In this document: in pieces, positions 8,601 through 19,081 of the stretch | How the letters are laid out: the number at the start of each line of letters is the position of its first letter | Position numbering within the stretch: the stretch's first letter is position 1 | Assembly (NCBI GenBank): GCA_965218865.1 | Contig: CBDCME010000043.1 | Location: forward strand, 1 to 64,000 | Direction: 5' to 3' | From: CBDCME01 sp965218865 | GTDB lineage: Bacteria; Pseudomonadota; Alphaproteobacteria; JAAXGF01 | DNA length: 64,000 bases | The notes under the pieces: model-generated | The model's input: only the letters and a program-made list of their open reading frames with translations | Database searches by the model: none | Told to the model about the DNA's origin: nothing | Made by a program: the position numbers and the translations under genes

Positions 8601-9416
8601 TCATATCCTGATTCCCAGGATTTCGTACACCTTATAGGTGGCGCCATCGCCGGAATACTTGCTCAAGGTGAAGCGCAGGCGCCGTTCGTCGGCCTTGATC
8701 ACCGAAATCGTGGTGGTGCCGAGGACGCGGGTTGTTGTGCGGCCGCTGCGGTCCCTGTGCGTGCTCGTGAAATTCTTGGAATAAATCGTGACCGAGGAAT
8801 CGAGGTCGCGCACCAAACGCGGGCCCACCGGGGCGATGCTCAACACCAGCCAGACCGCGGCGTATCCGCTCAGGCCGGCGAGCAGGTCGATGTCGGTGTC
8901 GCCGTTGGCGAGTTCGATGCCATCCGTCGAGGTGAAGAGCCTGCCGCCGCCGGCGGTCTGGAGGCCGGCGGGGGAGACGGCGAGGTCGTCGCGTTCCTGG
9001 GCCCGGGCCTCCTCGGCGGTGGCGAACCTGGCGAGGCCGGCGCGGGCGGTGGTGGCGGTGCGCTGGTTGAGCCAGCCGGCGGTGACGGCGCCGCTGCCGC
9101 CCGTGCCTTCCACCTCGGCGGAGGTGGCCAGGCGGACGGCCCCGGTCCCAGTATCGGTGGCATCCGGTAGGTGGCTGGAGGCCACCTTGGCGTTGGCGTC
9201 GAGGGGGGCGGCGCCGTTGGCCTCGCCCCTGCCGGTGCGCCAGCCGGGGACCTTGCCGTTAGTGTCGAGGTCGCAGACGCCGTCGGCCTGGCCGCGGGCG
9301 CCGATGATCGTCTTGAGGTAATCGACGATCTTTTTCATCATGGGCCGGAACAGGGCCGGGCTGTCGCTTCCAGCGTCGGCGTGTTCGCCCGAGAGGTCGT
9401 CGGTGGGCCATGCCAT
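8601..9416 (-). CDS. Phage-type tail fibre protein
   Basis: The protein has 271 residues from ATG 9416, preceded by AAGGAGA at good spacing. The middle has repeats typical of tail fibres and tail collars: CDLDTNGKVPG, APLDANAKVASSHLPD, GAVRLATSAEVEG and GLARFATAEEARA. These make elongated trimeric shafts that contact the host. The C-terminal 110 residues (SGYAAVWLVLSIAPVGPR onwards) may be the receptor-binding head. It lies downstream of a frameshifted gene of similar character. No other phage genes are visible, so this is a prophage scrap or a domesticated piece. Confidence 0.65.
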   Translation of the reverse strand: MAWPTDDLSGEHADAGSDSPALFRPMMKKIVDYLKTIIGARGQADGVCDLDTNGKVPGWRTGRGEANGAAPLDANAKVASSHLPDATDTGTGAVRLATSAEVEGTGGSGAVTAGWLNQRTATTARAGLARFATAEEARAQERDDLAVSPAGLQTAGGGRLFTSTDGIELANGDTDIDLLAGLSGYAAVWLVLSIAPVGPRLVRDLDSSVTIYSKNFTSTHRDRSGRTTTRVLGTTTISVIKADERRLRFTLSKYSGDGATYKVYEILGIRI

Positions 9417-9433
9417 GGGGCTGTCTCCTTGTC

Positions 9434-9939
9434 TCAGGCGCGCACGCCGCGGATCACGGCGTCGATCGTGGCGTCGGCGGGATTGCCGTCTCCATCGAAT
9501 ATCTTGATGCGGGTGGGGTTGTTCTTGTTGTCGAGGGTCCATGACCATCCGGGTCCGACCGATTGCAGGGTGACGTCGACGTCGGTGACGCGGGCCAGGG
9601 TGGTGGGCACGGTGCGGCCGGCGGCGGCCGAGCCTTCCCAGTTCGCAGTGTCGGCGTCGAGGAACCTCTGGACGGCGGCGGGGGCGAGCAGGCTGTAACA
9701 GAGGTAATCGAGGCGGAGCACGGCGGTGCCGTCTCCGGCGAGCCGCCAGCGGAGCTGGAGATGGCGGGCGGTGATCAGGTCTCCGGCCGCGTGATCGGTC
9801 CAAGCCGCGGTGGCGAGGCCCCCGGCGGTATCGGCGGTGCGGTACTGTGGAAGGTGACCTCGCCCGAGGTCTCGCCCTCCCAGGCGATGGAGAAGGGCAC
9901 CTCGGCGCCGAGGTCGACGGCATCGGTGGTATAGGTCAT
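9434..9939 (-). pseudogene. Frameshifted phage tail-associated protein
   Basis: ATG 9939 begins MTYTTDAVDLGAEVPFSIAW and continues to about FHST. The frame then shifts by one base near 9840 and continues with YRTADTAGGLATAAWTDHA, LQLRWRLAGDGTAVLRLDYL and ends DATIDAVIRGVRA. Together they would make about 168 residues. It ends 17 bases before the tail fibre gene and probably formed an operon with it. The composition suits a baseplate or tail protein but I cannot name a family. Confidence 0.5.
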
Positions 9940-10723
9940 CCCGGTGACGACAATAAAACAACGGGTTGGAAAATTGACTGCTTCGCTCGGGTCGAGTTTT
10001 CAGGGCGGGCGACCCGGTGCGGGTGACCAGACGGCGGCCAAGAACCTCCTCGTCGTGCGGGTTCCCGGCGGCTAGGCTCTGACCGTTCCGGAGGGTTTCG
10101 GTCTCCTTATGGCGGTGTTCGAGCGCCAGGGGCCGGATCTCTTGCTCGTGGCCGAGGACGGCGGCCGGATTCTGATCAAGGATTACTTCGCCGTTGCCGA
10201 GGCGCCGGCGCTGATGACCGGCGGCGGGGCCGTGCTGGCGCCGGATCTGGTCGCGACGCTGGCCGGACCGCTAGCGCCGGGGCAGTACGCTCAATTGGAG
10301 CCGGGAGCGACGGCGGCGCCGATCGGCAAGGTCGAGACGGTCGATGGAATCGTCACGGCGACCCGTGCCGACGGCACGATCGTGCCGCTGACGGCCGACG
10401 ACCCGGTGTTTCAGGGTGACGTCGTGGAGACCGGGGATGGTGCCACGATCGGCTTGGTATTCAACGACAATACGACGTTCGCGCTCGGCGAGAGCGGGCG
10501 GATGGTTCTGGATAAGCTGGTTTATGATTCGGCGCCGGGAGACGGTGAATCGTTGTTTTCGGTGGTCCTAGGGACCTTCGTGTTCATCAGCGGCGAGATC
10601 GCGGAGAACAACCCCGAAGAGATGGTGGTGCGCACGCCGGTGGCGACGATCGGGATCCGGGGCACGAAAATGGCGGGAAAGGCGGCGCCGGAATGGGGGG
10701 AGAATACCTTCGTCCTGCTGCCC

Positions 10724-12186
10724 GGCGATGTCCCATGCTCTGTTGAAAAAGGCGAGGCAGGCATGGTTGGGCTTCGAGGCTAGGCGGCCTCTTTGATGGT
10801 TTCAATGGCGCTTTTCGCTTTTGCCTTTTTCACGTGATCCTCGAGGGCAGCTCTGAGGATGGGGAGTTGCCGGTAGGCCTTGAGGCGACGGAGGTCTTTT
10901 GGGCTTCCAGGAGGCCGGCGGCGGTCCATCGCAAGGCCATCTCGGCGTTGCGCCAGCGCTTGACATTGTGCTGCACCATCCTGACCGTTCCCAAGGCATT
11001 CTCGATGGCGTTGGTGCAGGCCAAGGAGCGCCTGAGCTTGGGCGGCAGGCCCAAGCGGATCACGGTGAGGATCTCATCCAGGCCCCTCCAGGATGGAAGC
11101 CGAAACGCCGGGGGCCTCGGTCTCCAGGCGGCGCGCCAGGTTCTTCATGAGGCGTTCGGCTTTCTCGGCATCGTCTTGGTCCCAGGCTTGCCTGAGCGCC
11201 TTCTTGACGCCGGCATGAAGGCTTTCGTCGAGGCGCTCGATGATGTTGCGGCCCTTGTGGACCTGGCAGCGCTGGAGGGCGGCCACCGGCCCGAAGGTCC
11301 GCTTGATCGCCTTGGAGAGCGCCTTGGCGCCGTCGACGATGAAGAGCCGGGGCACTTCCGGGTCGAGGCCGCGGGCGGTCAGGTTGTCGAGCAGCGCCTG
11401 CACCGTGGCGGCATTCTCCGTGGCACCTTCGGCCAGGCCTAGAACATGCTTCTCGCCCGCGCCGTCGATGCCAATAGCTGCCAGCAACACGTGATCGCCG
11501 ACGTGCAGCCCGTCGATCTGGATGACCAGGAGATCGAGATCCGAAAGGTCGCTGGCCAGGAAGGCCTTCAGCTTCTTGCGCGTCATGGCCACGAAGCGCC
11601 GCGAGACCGCGGACTTCGAGGTCGCATCGCCCGCGCGTGCCGGCAAGTCGCCGCTGGCCTCGCCGGGCAGGCGCACGGCGCGCGCGTACTTGCGGGTCGA
11701 AACCGTAAGCAGCATGATGTTCATCGCCCAGGACTGCAAAAGCGCCGGGTCCGAGAGCAACTCCCAGCTCGGCAAGCTCATCTCCTTGCCCGCAAGATCG
11801 CGCACCCGCGGGCGCGTCAGCTTCACCTTGCCCCCGTGATAGGCAATCTCGCTCTGGGTTGTCCCCCAGCGATGGCCCTGCCGCTCGGCCGTGCGGGCGT
11901 GGCGCGCTCCGCAGAGCACCTCGCTATCCTCGTCCAGCATCTCGCCCAGGGTCTCCACCCCGGCCAACAGGCAAAAGCGATCCACGCTCATGCGCAGATC
12001 ATCAAAAGCCTCCGGCAAGGCCGGCGGCAACAGCGGAAGCGGGATCTCCAACAGTTTCGAACGGCGGCTGTTCCGTGTAGTCTTGGTCATGGCGTCGTTC
12101 TCCTTGATGGATTCAACACCCAGAGCCTAACGGTTCCAGGCGAATGACGCCTACCTCACTTTTTCAACATCAGCCAGGACATTGCC
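10724..12186 (-). mobile_element. IS256-family element, copy 1
   Basis: The element is 1463 bp. Its ends are GGCGATGTCC...TGTTGAAAAAG and, on the other strand, GGCAATGTCC...TGTTGAAAAAG. The flanks TGCTGCCC (10716-10723) and TGCTGCCG (12187-12194) are an 8-bp duplication with one mismatch. Copy 2 (60015-61470) is 7 bp shorter. The difference is 6 extra bases upstream of the transposase and one extra G inside it. Confidence 0.88.
10780..12090 (-). pseudogene. IS256-family transposase, frameshifted
   Basis: This is a mutator-type DDE transposase. The catalytic residues are visible: VIQIDGLHVGDHVLL, LFIVDGAKALSKAIK and TNAIENALGTVR. The first 338 codons run to ILEG, where a G run has one base more than copy 2 (near 11088-11091) and ends translation early. 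The rest continues in another frame (IRLGLPPKLRRSLACTNAIE). The last part (RLKAYRQLPILRAALEDH to EAA and TAG) lies in a third frame, a feature shared with copy 2. Confidence 0.85.
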
Positions 12187-13730
12187 TGCTGCCGGACGAA
12201 GACGGCACGGTGGGATCGGTCGTGGTCATCAACGAGACCGGCAGTTTCCTTATGAGGGAGGCAAAAACGGCGTTCTCGGTGTCGTCGGCATTCTCGTCGC
12301 CGCAATCGAGAGTTTTGAGCGACGGGGAATTAGGGCACACGTTCGGCGCCGTCCTCAACGCCTTGCCCTCCCCCGGAAAAAGACAGGGCGAGGTGGATCC
12401 CGAGGGGGGTGAGGAGGCGGGCGAAGGAGGCGCGGGCGATATCGCGGCCTCGCGTGGGGGGGACGACGATGACGGAGGAGGCTCGCTCGCGTCGGTCCTG
12501 GCCGCGCTTATGGCGTTGGCGGCGCCGGCGGCCGAGGACGATCCGGGTGCTGCCGACGACGATAGCGGCGCCGCGGGCGGTGATTCCGACGAAGTCGTCG
12601 AACTGGTCGAAGTGGTCGAAATTGAGGTGGTCGAAATCGAGCCTCCGGCCCCCGCGCTATTCCTTGGTCCACTCCCTTATCTAAGCGTCGCGGACAGCCC
12701 CTTCGACCTGGGCGGCCCGGCATTCGCGTTCGAAGACTTCGAGGACGGTGTATTCAATGTTCCCGGCGTCGTCGCTTCCGCGGGCGCGCCTCTAGGCCCG
12801 AGCGGCAACACCGATTCAGTGGACGCGGACGATGGCGTCATAGATGGCTTTGGCCAAGGCGGAAATTCGTTCCTCTCCCTCGACGGGCCGGCCGGCATCA
12901 CCTTCACCTTCGACACCGACGTTTTGGGCGCGCTACCGACCAGCGCCGGAATCGTATGAACCGAAGGTTTTGGTGCGACGACTTTCGAGGCGTTTGGTCC
13001 CGGTTTCGTTTCGCTCGGCACCATTGGCCCGGTCTTTATCGCCGATGGGCTTCGCGGCGGGGCGACCGCCGAAGATCGTTTCTTCGGTGTGACCGACCCG
13101 AACGGGATCGCCGCCATCAACGTCTTCAACACCGAATTATTTATCGAGGTCGACCATCTGCAATTTAATTTGGTCGGGCCGCTACCGTTGGGCGGAGCCG
13201 GTGGAACCGTCGCGACCGATGGAAACGACAATCTTCTCGGCGGTCCTTCGGACGACACCATCGACGGCCTCGACGGCAACGATACCATCAGCGGCGACGA
13301 CGGATCCGATACCCTCATCGGCGGGCCTGGCCGCGACACTCTCGACGGAGGTTCCGGATCCGACATCTTCCAATTCGTAACGACGGCCGACGTCACCGGG
13401 GCCAACAATGATGACGTGGGACTGCGGACAGGCGATCGGATCCTCGACTGGACTCCCGGGACCGATCGCTTCTAGTTCGTCGGCGGCGGCGGTTCCGGAT
13501 TCGGCGATTTTCCCAGTAGAATCGTCGACGGGGACAATTTTTTCACGATTGCGAACTACGACGGCACAAATGCCGGCGCCAATCCCGGAGTCGATCATTT
13601 CGTCTTCGATCCCAACTCGGACACCCTCTATCACGACAACGACTCCACCCAAAACGGATACCAGGTGGTTGCAACCGTCCAATCCGGCGTCGCAGTGACG
13701 GCCGCCGACATCGAAGTTGTCAGCGTTTGA

Positions 13731-14157
13731 ATCGCTGGGTGTTCCGACGTCCGGAATCCGCCGACACCGCCGAAATCCCCTCGAAATTCCGTTCTTCAAA
13801 ACGAGTCAATCCTAACCGGATTCATCCTCTTGCTTCTCGAGGCTCTGAGGGGAAGTACTTACGATCCCCGGCGAGGTTCAAATTGAATATTCGAAATGAT
13901 CGTTACTCTTTCACCTGTCGTTGCGAATGGTGCTGTTTACCATAAAGAGGGTTCCAGATCGGGAGACTTCCTGTAAGTCAAGGGCTTTATTCCGATGATA
14001 TTTCCCTGGCTCGCGTCATCCGTCACAGATCCGCTGGGGAGCGATATGTATACTCGCCTCAACTCGGGATTATCTGCCTAAAAACTTAAGAACGCGGGAG
14101 GTTACGGAGTGGCATTGGGCCGCTCTGGTGGTGATGTTTTGACGATAGGATGAAAAA
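13731..14157. other. Spacer upstream of the second FecR-RTX gene
   Basis: This 427-base stretch holds no gene I can support. It should contain the promoter of the gene at 14158, but I find no convincing sigma-70 or sigma-54 promoter. A TGGCAT at 14110 is followed by GC at the wrong spacing for sigma-54. The ribosome binding site TAGGAT lies 7 bases before ATG 14158. Confidence 0.4.
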
Positions 14158-16829
14158 ATGACCGCGATTGACAAAGCAAGTTTTCAAACCGGACTGCCCG
14201 GCGCGGGCGACCAGACGGCGGCCCAGAACATTGTCGTTTTGCCGGCGCCCAGTGGTGACGCGCTGCTCGTTCCGGAAGGGTTTCCCCTGGTCTCGGCCGC
14301 GTTCGAACGACAGGGTTCGGATCTTATGCTGGTGGCCAAGGATGGCAGCCACGTATTGATCGAGAATTATTTCGCGCATGAGCCACCGCCGGCGCTGACG
14401 ACGGTGGGCGGCGCAGTATTGCCGGCGGACCTGGTCGAGATGCTGGCCGGGCCGATGGCGCCCGGGCAATACGCTCAATTGGGGTCGGGCGGCACGGCGG
14501 TGCCGATCGGCACGGTGGCGACGATCGACGGCTCGGTGACGGCGACCCGGGCGGACGGGACGGTGGTTTCGTTGGCGCTCGACGTGGACGTCTTTCAGGG
14601 CGACGTGCTGGAGACCGAGGCCGGCGCCACGGTGGGACTGGTGTTCAACGACGACACCACGTTCGCCCTCGGCGAGAACGGCCGCATGGTCCTGGACAAG
14701 CTGATCTTCGACCCGGACTCGGGCGAGGGCGAATCGGCGTTTTCGGTGTTGGAAGGCGCCTTCGTGTTCGTCAGCGGCCAGATCGCGGCGAACAATCCCG
14801 ACGAGATGTTGGTGCGCACGCCGGTGGCGACGATCGGGGTGCGGGGAACGAAGGTCGCGGGCTGGGCCGCGCCGGAGGGGGAAGAAAACAAGATCGTGAT
14901 GTTGGAGGACCTCCCCGGTCTCTGGGGTTCGATCACCGTCAGCAACGAAACCGGACAGATCCTGGTAACCAACCCCAACGAGCCGCTGTCGTTGTATTCG
15001 GCCTTCGAGTCACCGGAACAGGTGCCCTACGATCAGGCCGAGTTCGATCAGAAACTCGGCGCCGTGCTCGATTTCTTGCCCGAGGCCCGGGGCCAGAGGC
15101 CGGGCGGCGGGGACGGCAGTGACGAGATCATCGGTGCCTTCGGGGCCGACGGCCTGGCCGGAGACCCGGAAGCCGACGCGTTGGGTGGTCCCGACCTTGG
15201 TCTGGACGCATTTGCCGCACCAACTGAAATCGATTTACCACCGCTTGTCGGGGTCGTTTCGGAGCCTAACCCTAGACCAATAACCCCGCCCCCAGACGAC
15301 GGGCGCATTGTTGTCAATCTCACCGGAGAACCTGATTTTTTTGACGGCAACCTCGATGGATTCGATGGCAAACAATTGGAGATCAACGGTCTCGGCGGCA
15401 ACGACATCATCTTCGGATCTCGTAATAACGGCACCGTGGGTGACATCGTCAATGGCGGGGAGGGTGACGATCAACTCGTTGGCGCCCATTTGGAAGGAGA
15501 ATTGTTCGGAACCGGCAATTTTGCCGATACCCTGAACGGCGGCCTGGGAAACGACACCCTTCAGGGTTTAGCGGGGAGCGATGTCCTGGATGGGGGCAGC
15601 GGCCTTGACGATCTGGACGGGAACGAAGGCAATGACGCCCTCAATGGGGGCGACGACGGCGACAACCTTGACGGAGGGGATGGTAACGACGTTTTGAGAG
15701 GTGGCGACGGTTTCGATTTCCTCAATGGCGCCGATGGAAATGACGTCCTGGATGGTGGTGACGGCAACGATAATGTTCTTGGCGGGAACGGAAACGATAC
15801 CATCCTCGGCGGTACAGGTCTCGGCGACGACACCCTGGACGGAGGCGCGGACGCCGACACCTTGACGTACGCCAGCACGACGTTGGGGGTGGACGTCGAT
15901 TTATCCGAAAACTTTGCCCAAGGCTTCGACGAAGGGAGCGCCGATATCGGCTTCGACAACATTTTCAACTTTGAAATTGTCATCGGCGGGAGCGGGGGCG
16001 ACGATATACTTGGCGCCGGTATCGCCGAAACGATCTTTGGCGGTCTTGGAGATGATGATCTCGAGGGTGGCGGAGAAAACGACTCGCTCAGCGGCGGTGC
16101 GGGCGACGACACGCTCGAAGGCGGCGAGGGCAACGATACGATCGATGGCGGCGGTGGTTTCGATGGGATATCGTTCGAAGACGATCCCGCCGGCGTCACC
16201 GCGAACTTCGCCACGGGCACCGCCACCGACGGTTTCGGCGACAGCGACAGCTTTTCGGGCATCGAGGCCTTCGTGGGCTCGGAATTCGCAGACACCGGGA
16301 CGGCCTTGGGGTTATCGACAGGCGTGGAATTCTTCGGTGAGGGCGGCGACGACACTCTGACCGGCGGCAGCGGCAACGACACCCTGTTCGGCGACGCGGG
16401 AAACGACCTGCTCGCCGGTGGCCCGGGTAACGATTTGTTCGTTTACGAGACCCTCTTGGACACCGCCGACATTCCCAACAACGGCACCATCTTCGACCAA
16501 GAACTCTTCGATCACGACCAGGTGGTGGCGTTCGAGAGCGGGATCGATCAATTCGATTTCTCGCCAGCCAATTCGATCCCGGGGGGACATTGGGCCTCGG
16601 CACCCTCGTCAACGGGACAAATTTCAGCGACATTGGGGCCGCGATATACGATGGGACGAATGCCACCTCGGCGGACTTCCTGGCCGGTAAGGCGTCGTTC
16701 ATTTTGGATGGCAGCGGCCACATTTACTACGACCCCGATGGCGTCGCCGCGGGGTACAAGGTGGTGGCGGACATCAACGGAGGCGACAACCCCGTTGCCA
16801 GCGATCTCGAAATCGTCGCCGCGGTTTAG
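14158..16829 (+). pseudogene. FecR-domain RTX surface protein 2, frameshifted near the end
   Basis: About 890 residues from ATG 14158 behind TAGGAT. A FecR domain spans roughly residues 145-235 (VFQGDVLETEAGATVGLVF, ATIGVRGTKVAG). Glycine-aspartate RTX nonapeptides fill about 410-570, 610-680 and 730-765 (for example GGDGNDVLRGGDGFDFLNG) and would bind calcium outside the cell. There is no N-terminal signal peptide, as expected for type I secretion; no secretion genes are in the window. A G6 run at 16581-16586 breaks the frame; one more G would join SIPGG to TLGLGTLVNGTNF and the proper C-terminus (GHIYYDPDGVAAGYKVVADI ... EIVAAV). Without repair the tail is 90 unrelated residues. Most of the protein could still be made. 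Confidence 0.8.
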
Positions 16830-17223
16830 CTTGCCCCGGATTGAAGTTCTCTTCTAGAACGCCGCTCCGGGCAGCGGTCGGCACCGGTACGGACCCTTGG
16901 AAGGATGGCTGAGGCGCGGCGGGCGGTGTTTCCCGCTGCGACCGATCCCGAGGAAACCGTCCGGGACGCCACCAAGAAAGCGTCGAGAGGGGGTAGGGCA
17001 CACGAATAGCTGAGGGTGGTGACGGTAGGTATTGGCTAGCTGCCATCGATCTGATGGGCCGTGATGCGCGGCGGCTTACCCCTCAACTCCGGAATCTAGA
17101 GGCGGAATGGCGGCTTTCTGGTCGGCCATGACAGCTTAGCCTCTCGCCTGCGCCGCGGGTGACGGTTTCGGCGGGACGTGACCCGAATGTATGGACCTTC
17201 GCGGTCACGAGTTACGATCAAAG
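16830..17223. other. Spacer with no gene I can support
   Basis: This 394-base stretch lies between the second FecR-RTX gene and the repeats upstream of the PEP-CTERM gene. Short ORFs here have no recognisable content. I see no clear terminator after 16829. Confidence 0.4.
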
Positions 17224-17441
17224 TGTCGGAATTTTTTACAATACCACCAACCTTGGCGCGGGGCGCTAAGCAATTTATTAATATGGGATAAAATAGCTCA
17301 GAAGGGGAAATGATGCTGCCATTCCCACTAATCGCGTCACATCGTCGGAATTCTTTACATCCCTTTCCGTGGATAAAATTCCCCGGAAACCTTGGGGTTT
17401 GAGGGGGGGCCGCGCGCCATTCGGTGTCGGAAAACTTTACA
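17224..17441 (+). promoter_or_regulatory. Three 17-bp direct repeats, candidate activator sites for the PEP-CTERM gene
   Basis: TGTCGGAATTTTTTACA (17224-17240), CGTCGGAATTCTTTACA (17343-17359) and TGTCGGAAAACTTTACA (17425-17441) share the consensus YGTCGGAAWNYTTTACA in the same orientation. They lie about 65-285 bases upstream of a sigma-54-type promoter, where enhancer-binding activators usually bind. PEP-CTERM genes are known in several groups to be sigma-54 dependent with an NtrC-like activator (PrsR); assigning these repeats to such an activator is inference. Confidence 0.6.
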
Positions 17442-17505
17442 CTTTCGCCTTGGCGACTCGGGCGACACCGCACTAACCCATTGGAAACATGGTGTTTCTG
17501 GCTTT

Positions 17506-17522
17506 CGGCATGGTTCTTGCTA
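17506..17522 (+). promoter_or_regulatory. Sigma-54 (RpoN) type -24/-12 promoter
   Basis: CGGCATGGTTCTTGCTA has GG at 17507-17508 and GC at 17519-17520 with exactly ten bases between. It matches the consensus TGGCAY-N5-TTGCW except for the first base. Transcription would start near 17532, about 63 bases before the ATG at 17595. Confidence 0.65.
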
Positions 17523-17594
17523 GAAAATATCGAGAAATGAAGGAGCTGTTTTAGGGATAGCGGAATCGGAGTGAATGGTAAGAGGGGAGAAAAG

Positions 17595-18554
17595 ATGATT
17601 TTGTCGATTTCGAGAAACGCGTACTTTGTCATCGCCATGGGATTGATGTTTGGCGCCGTGGCGGCGACGAACCAGGCTCGGGCGGGGGTAGGCATCCCTG
17701 ACGTCACCGTATCGGATGGCAACGCATCGATCACTTTTGGCGATGACTCCGACCTCAAGACTTTTTCGGTCGGGGGAGTAGATCATCTCAGCGAGAATGA
17801 ATGGCACCTGTGCTTCGGGGCGCCTGGCAGTTTCGCTTCTCCGTGCGTGAATAACGGCGAAACCGATGGCCCCGATTTCGACTTTGACATCGCCGACGCT
17901 CTTGGCGATGCCGCGGTCGTCGGGGACGATGACGCCAATACCATCGTCGCCACCTGGACGAGCGCCGGTATCATAATTGAGGAGACGTTTACGTTGGATG
18001 GCAGCGGACCCGGTGCGTTCCTCGATGACACAACGGTGATCACGAACACCGCCGACACCCCTCTCGAAATCACCCTTTTCAAAACCTTCGGCTGGGAACT
18101 CAGTGATTTCGAGGACAGCGATTCGGCCTTCTACGACGGGGACGGTACGTTCGTTCAATTCGACGGATTGACGACCGCCACCGTGTCAGCGATCACCCCC
18201 TTCGGTTTCTTCGGCTTTTGCGATGAAGACATCGATGATGGGGAATGCGAGCTGGAAGACGACGCAACATTTGGCGTCGCCTTCGACAACCATCTTTTCT
18301 TCTCGGCCGATGAAGGCTTCGCGGGAATCTTCGGACCGGGCGACATCGCCTACTCGATTTAGTATTATCTCGTTCTCGCCGCGGCACCGCTACTGGAGGA
18401 TAAAGGGGGTCCCAATCCTTTGGTAAACGGAAACTCCGTCACGATCTCGTTGACGAACACGCTTGAAGTCCCCGAACCGGCTACCATCGCCCTCTTCGGC
18501 GCCGGCCTCGCCGGCCTTGGTTTCCTTAGGCGGCGCAAACAACAAGCCGCCTAG
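17595..18554 (+). pseudogene. PEP-CTERM exported protein with one in-frame amber codon
   Basis: ATG 17595 follows AGAGGGGAGA. The first 30 residues are a signal peptide ending near NQARAG. The middle is acidic and rich in Asp and Gly (TVSDGNASITFGDDSDLKTF). In-frame TAG at 18360-18362 (codon 256) would stop translation after GPGDIAYSI. The same frame then runs for 63 more codons to a classical sorting tail: VPEPATIALFGAGLAG, a hydrophobic helix, and RRRK near the end. Such proteins are exported, cleaved by exosortase and linked to exopolysaccharide or the surface. No exosortase gene is in the window. If the TAG is not read through, the product lacks its sorting signal. Confidence 0.8.
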
Positions 18555-18578
18555 GCGATTGCAATCCAGATAACTTGC

Positions 18579-18612
18579 GCGGCAGTCCTTCGGGGCCGCC
18601 GTTTTCATTTTT
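18579..18612 (+). terminator. Probable Rho-independent terminator after the PEP-CTERM gene
   Basis: GCGGC (18579-18583) pairs with GCCGC (18595-18599) around an 11-base loop, followed by GTTTTCATTTTT. The stem is short but GC-only, and it lies 25 bases after the final TAG. Confidence 0.5.
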
Positions 18613-18659
18613 GGCATGAGATGCCGACAAGAATGACCGCTCGTGTGCAGGTTTCTCGG

Positions 18660-18925
18660 ACGCCTGGCAGGGCGGTGAGGAGTTGGGCCCGGCGGCTGGT
18701 GCGTCTCGAGGCGTCTCGATGGCGAGCAGCTGGCGCGCGCTCTTGGAGCGGGCGCCGTTGGCGAAGAGTGGCGGATGCGGTGAAAGCCGGGGGGCGGGAC
18801 GTGGATGAGAAAGCGGCGGATGAACTCGTTTGCGGCCAGGGTCATGGCCTTCTGGTGGGGGCGGTCGCACGGTGAAGGACGACTTGCTTTTTCGTCGCGG
18901 TCGTCCTTTCAGCGAAAGGTGACGC
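18660..18925 (-). pseudogene. IS91-family transposase remnant
   Basis: On the reverse strand the words VTFR*KDD, MTLAANEFIRRFLIHV and GFHRIRH match the conserved C-terminal part of IS91-type rolling-circle transposases (usually VTFRWKDYR ... EFIRRFLLHVLP.GFHRIRHYG). TGA replaces the Trp. After GFHRIRH the frame shifts and continues as LFANGARSKSARQLLAIE. The catalytic HUH and Tyr regions are gone. Confidence 0.65.
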
Positions 18926-19021
18926 CGTTCCACAGTCATCTCGAGTCCGAGCAACGGGGTCGGGCTCGGATACTCATGCCTCCCATCGGAATTCATAAGA
19001 AAAGGCTGTTGTGGGGTGGGC

Positions 19022-19081
19022 AAAACCGTCGACGGAGGCGCCGATCCCGTTGCCGCCGATTTCGAAATCGTCGCTTGGGCC
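19022..19081 (+). pseudogene. Fragment of an RTX protein C-terminus
   Basis: The translation KTVDGGADPVAADFEIVAW closely matches the last residues of the FecR-RTX protein at 14158 (DINGGDNPVASDLEIVAAV). Nothing else of that gene is recognisable nearby, so this is probably the tail of another decayed paralogue. Confidence 0.5.

Larger units (their letters stand above)
9974..13730 (+). pseudogene. FecR-domain RTX surface protein 1, broken by three stops and IS256
   Basis: This is a paralogue of the gene at 14158. The N-terminus (SSFQGGRPGAGDQTAAKN) can be traced from TTG 9974. A FecR domain follows (VFQGDVVETGDGATIGLVF ... ATIGIRGTKMAG), then an acidic linker, then RTX repeats such as GNDTISGDDGSDTLIGG and a C-terminal NGYQVVATV. 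It is broken by TAG at 10073-10075, an IS256 element (10724-12186), TGA at 12957-12959 (the site of Trp in SAGIVWTEGFG-like sequences) and TAG at 13473-13475. Removing IS256 with one 8-bp duplication rejoins FVLLP to DEDGTVGS in frame. Such proteins are usually type I-secreted calcium-binding adhesins. Confidence 0.8.

Noticed and set aside
14110..14130. Sigma-54 promoter before the second FecR-RTX gene
   Set aside because: TGGCAT is present but the GC is one base too close (nine bases between GG and GC).
15409..16440. CRISPR-like or DNA-level tandem repeats
   Set aside because: The periodicity reflects glycine-aspartate RTX nonapeptides in the protein, with varied codons and no spacers.
18526..19023. 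165-residue minus-strand ORF as a gene
   Set aside because: It is proline- and serine-rich shadow sequence over the PEP-CTERM tail and an IS91 remnant; the recognisable words lie in other frames.
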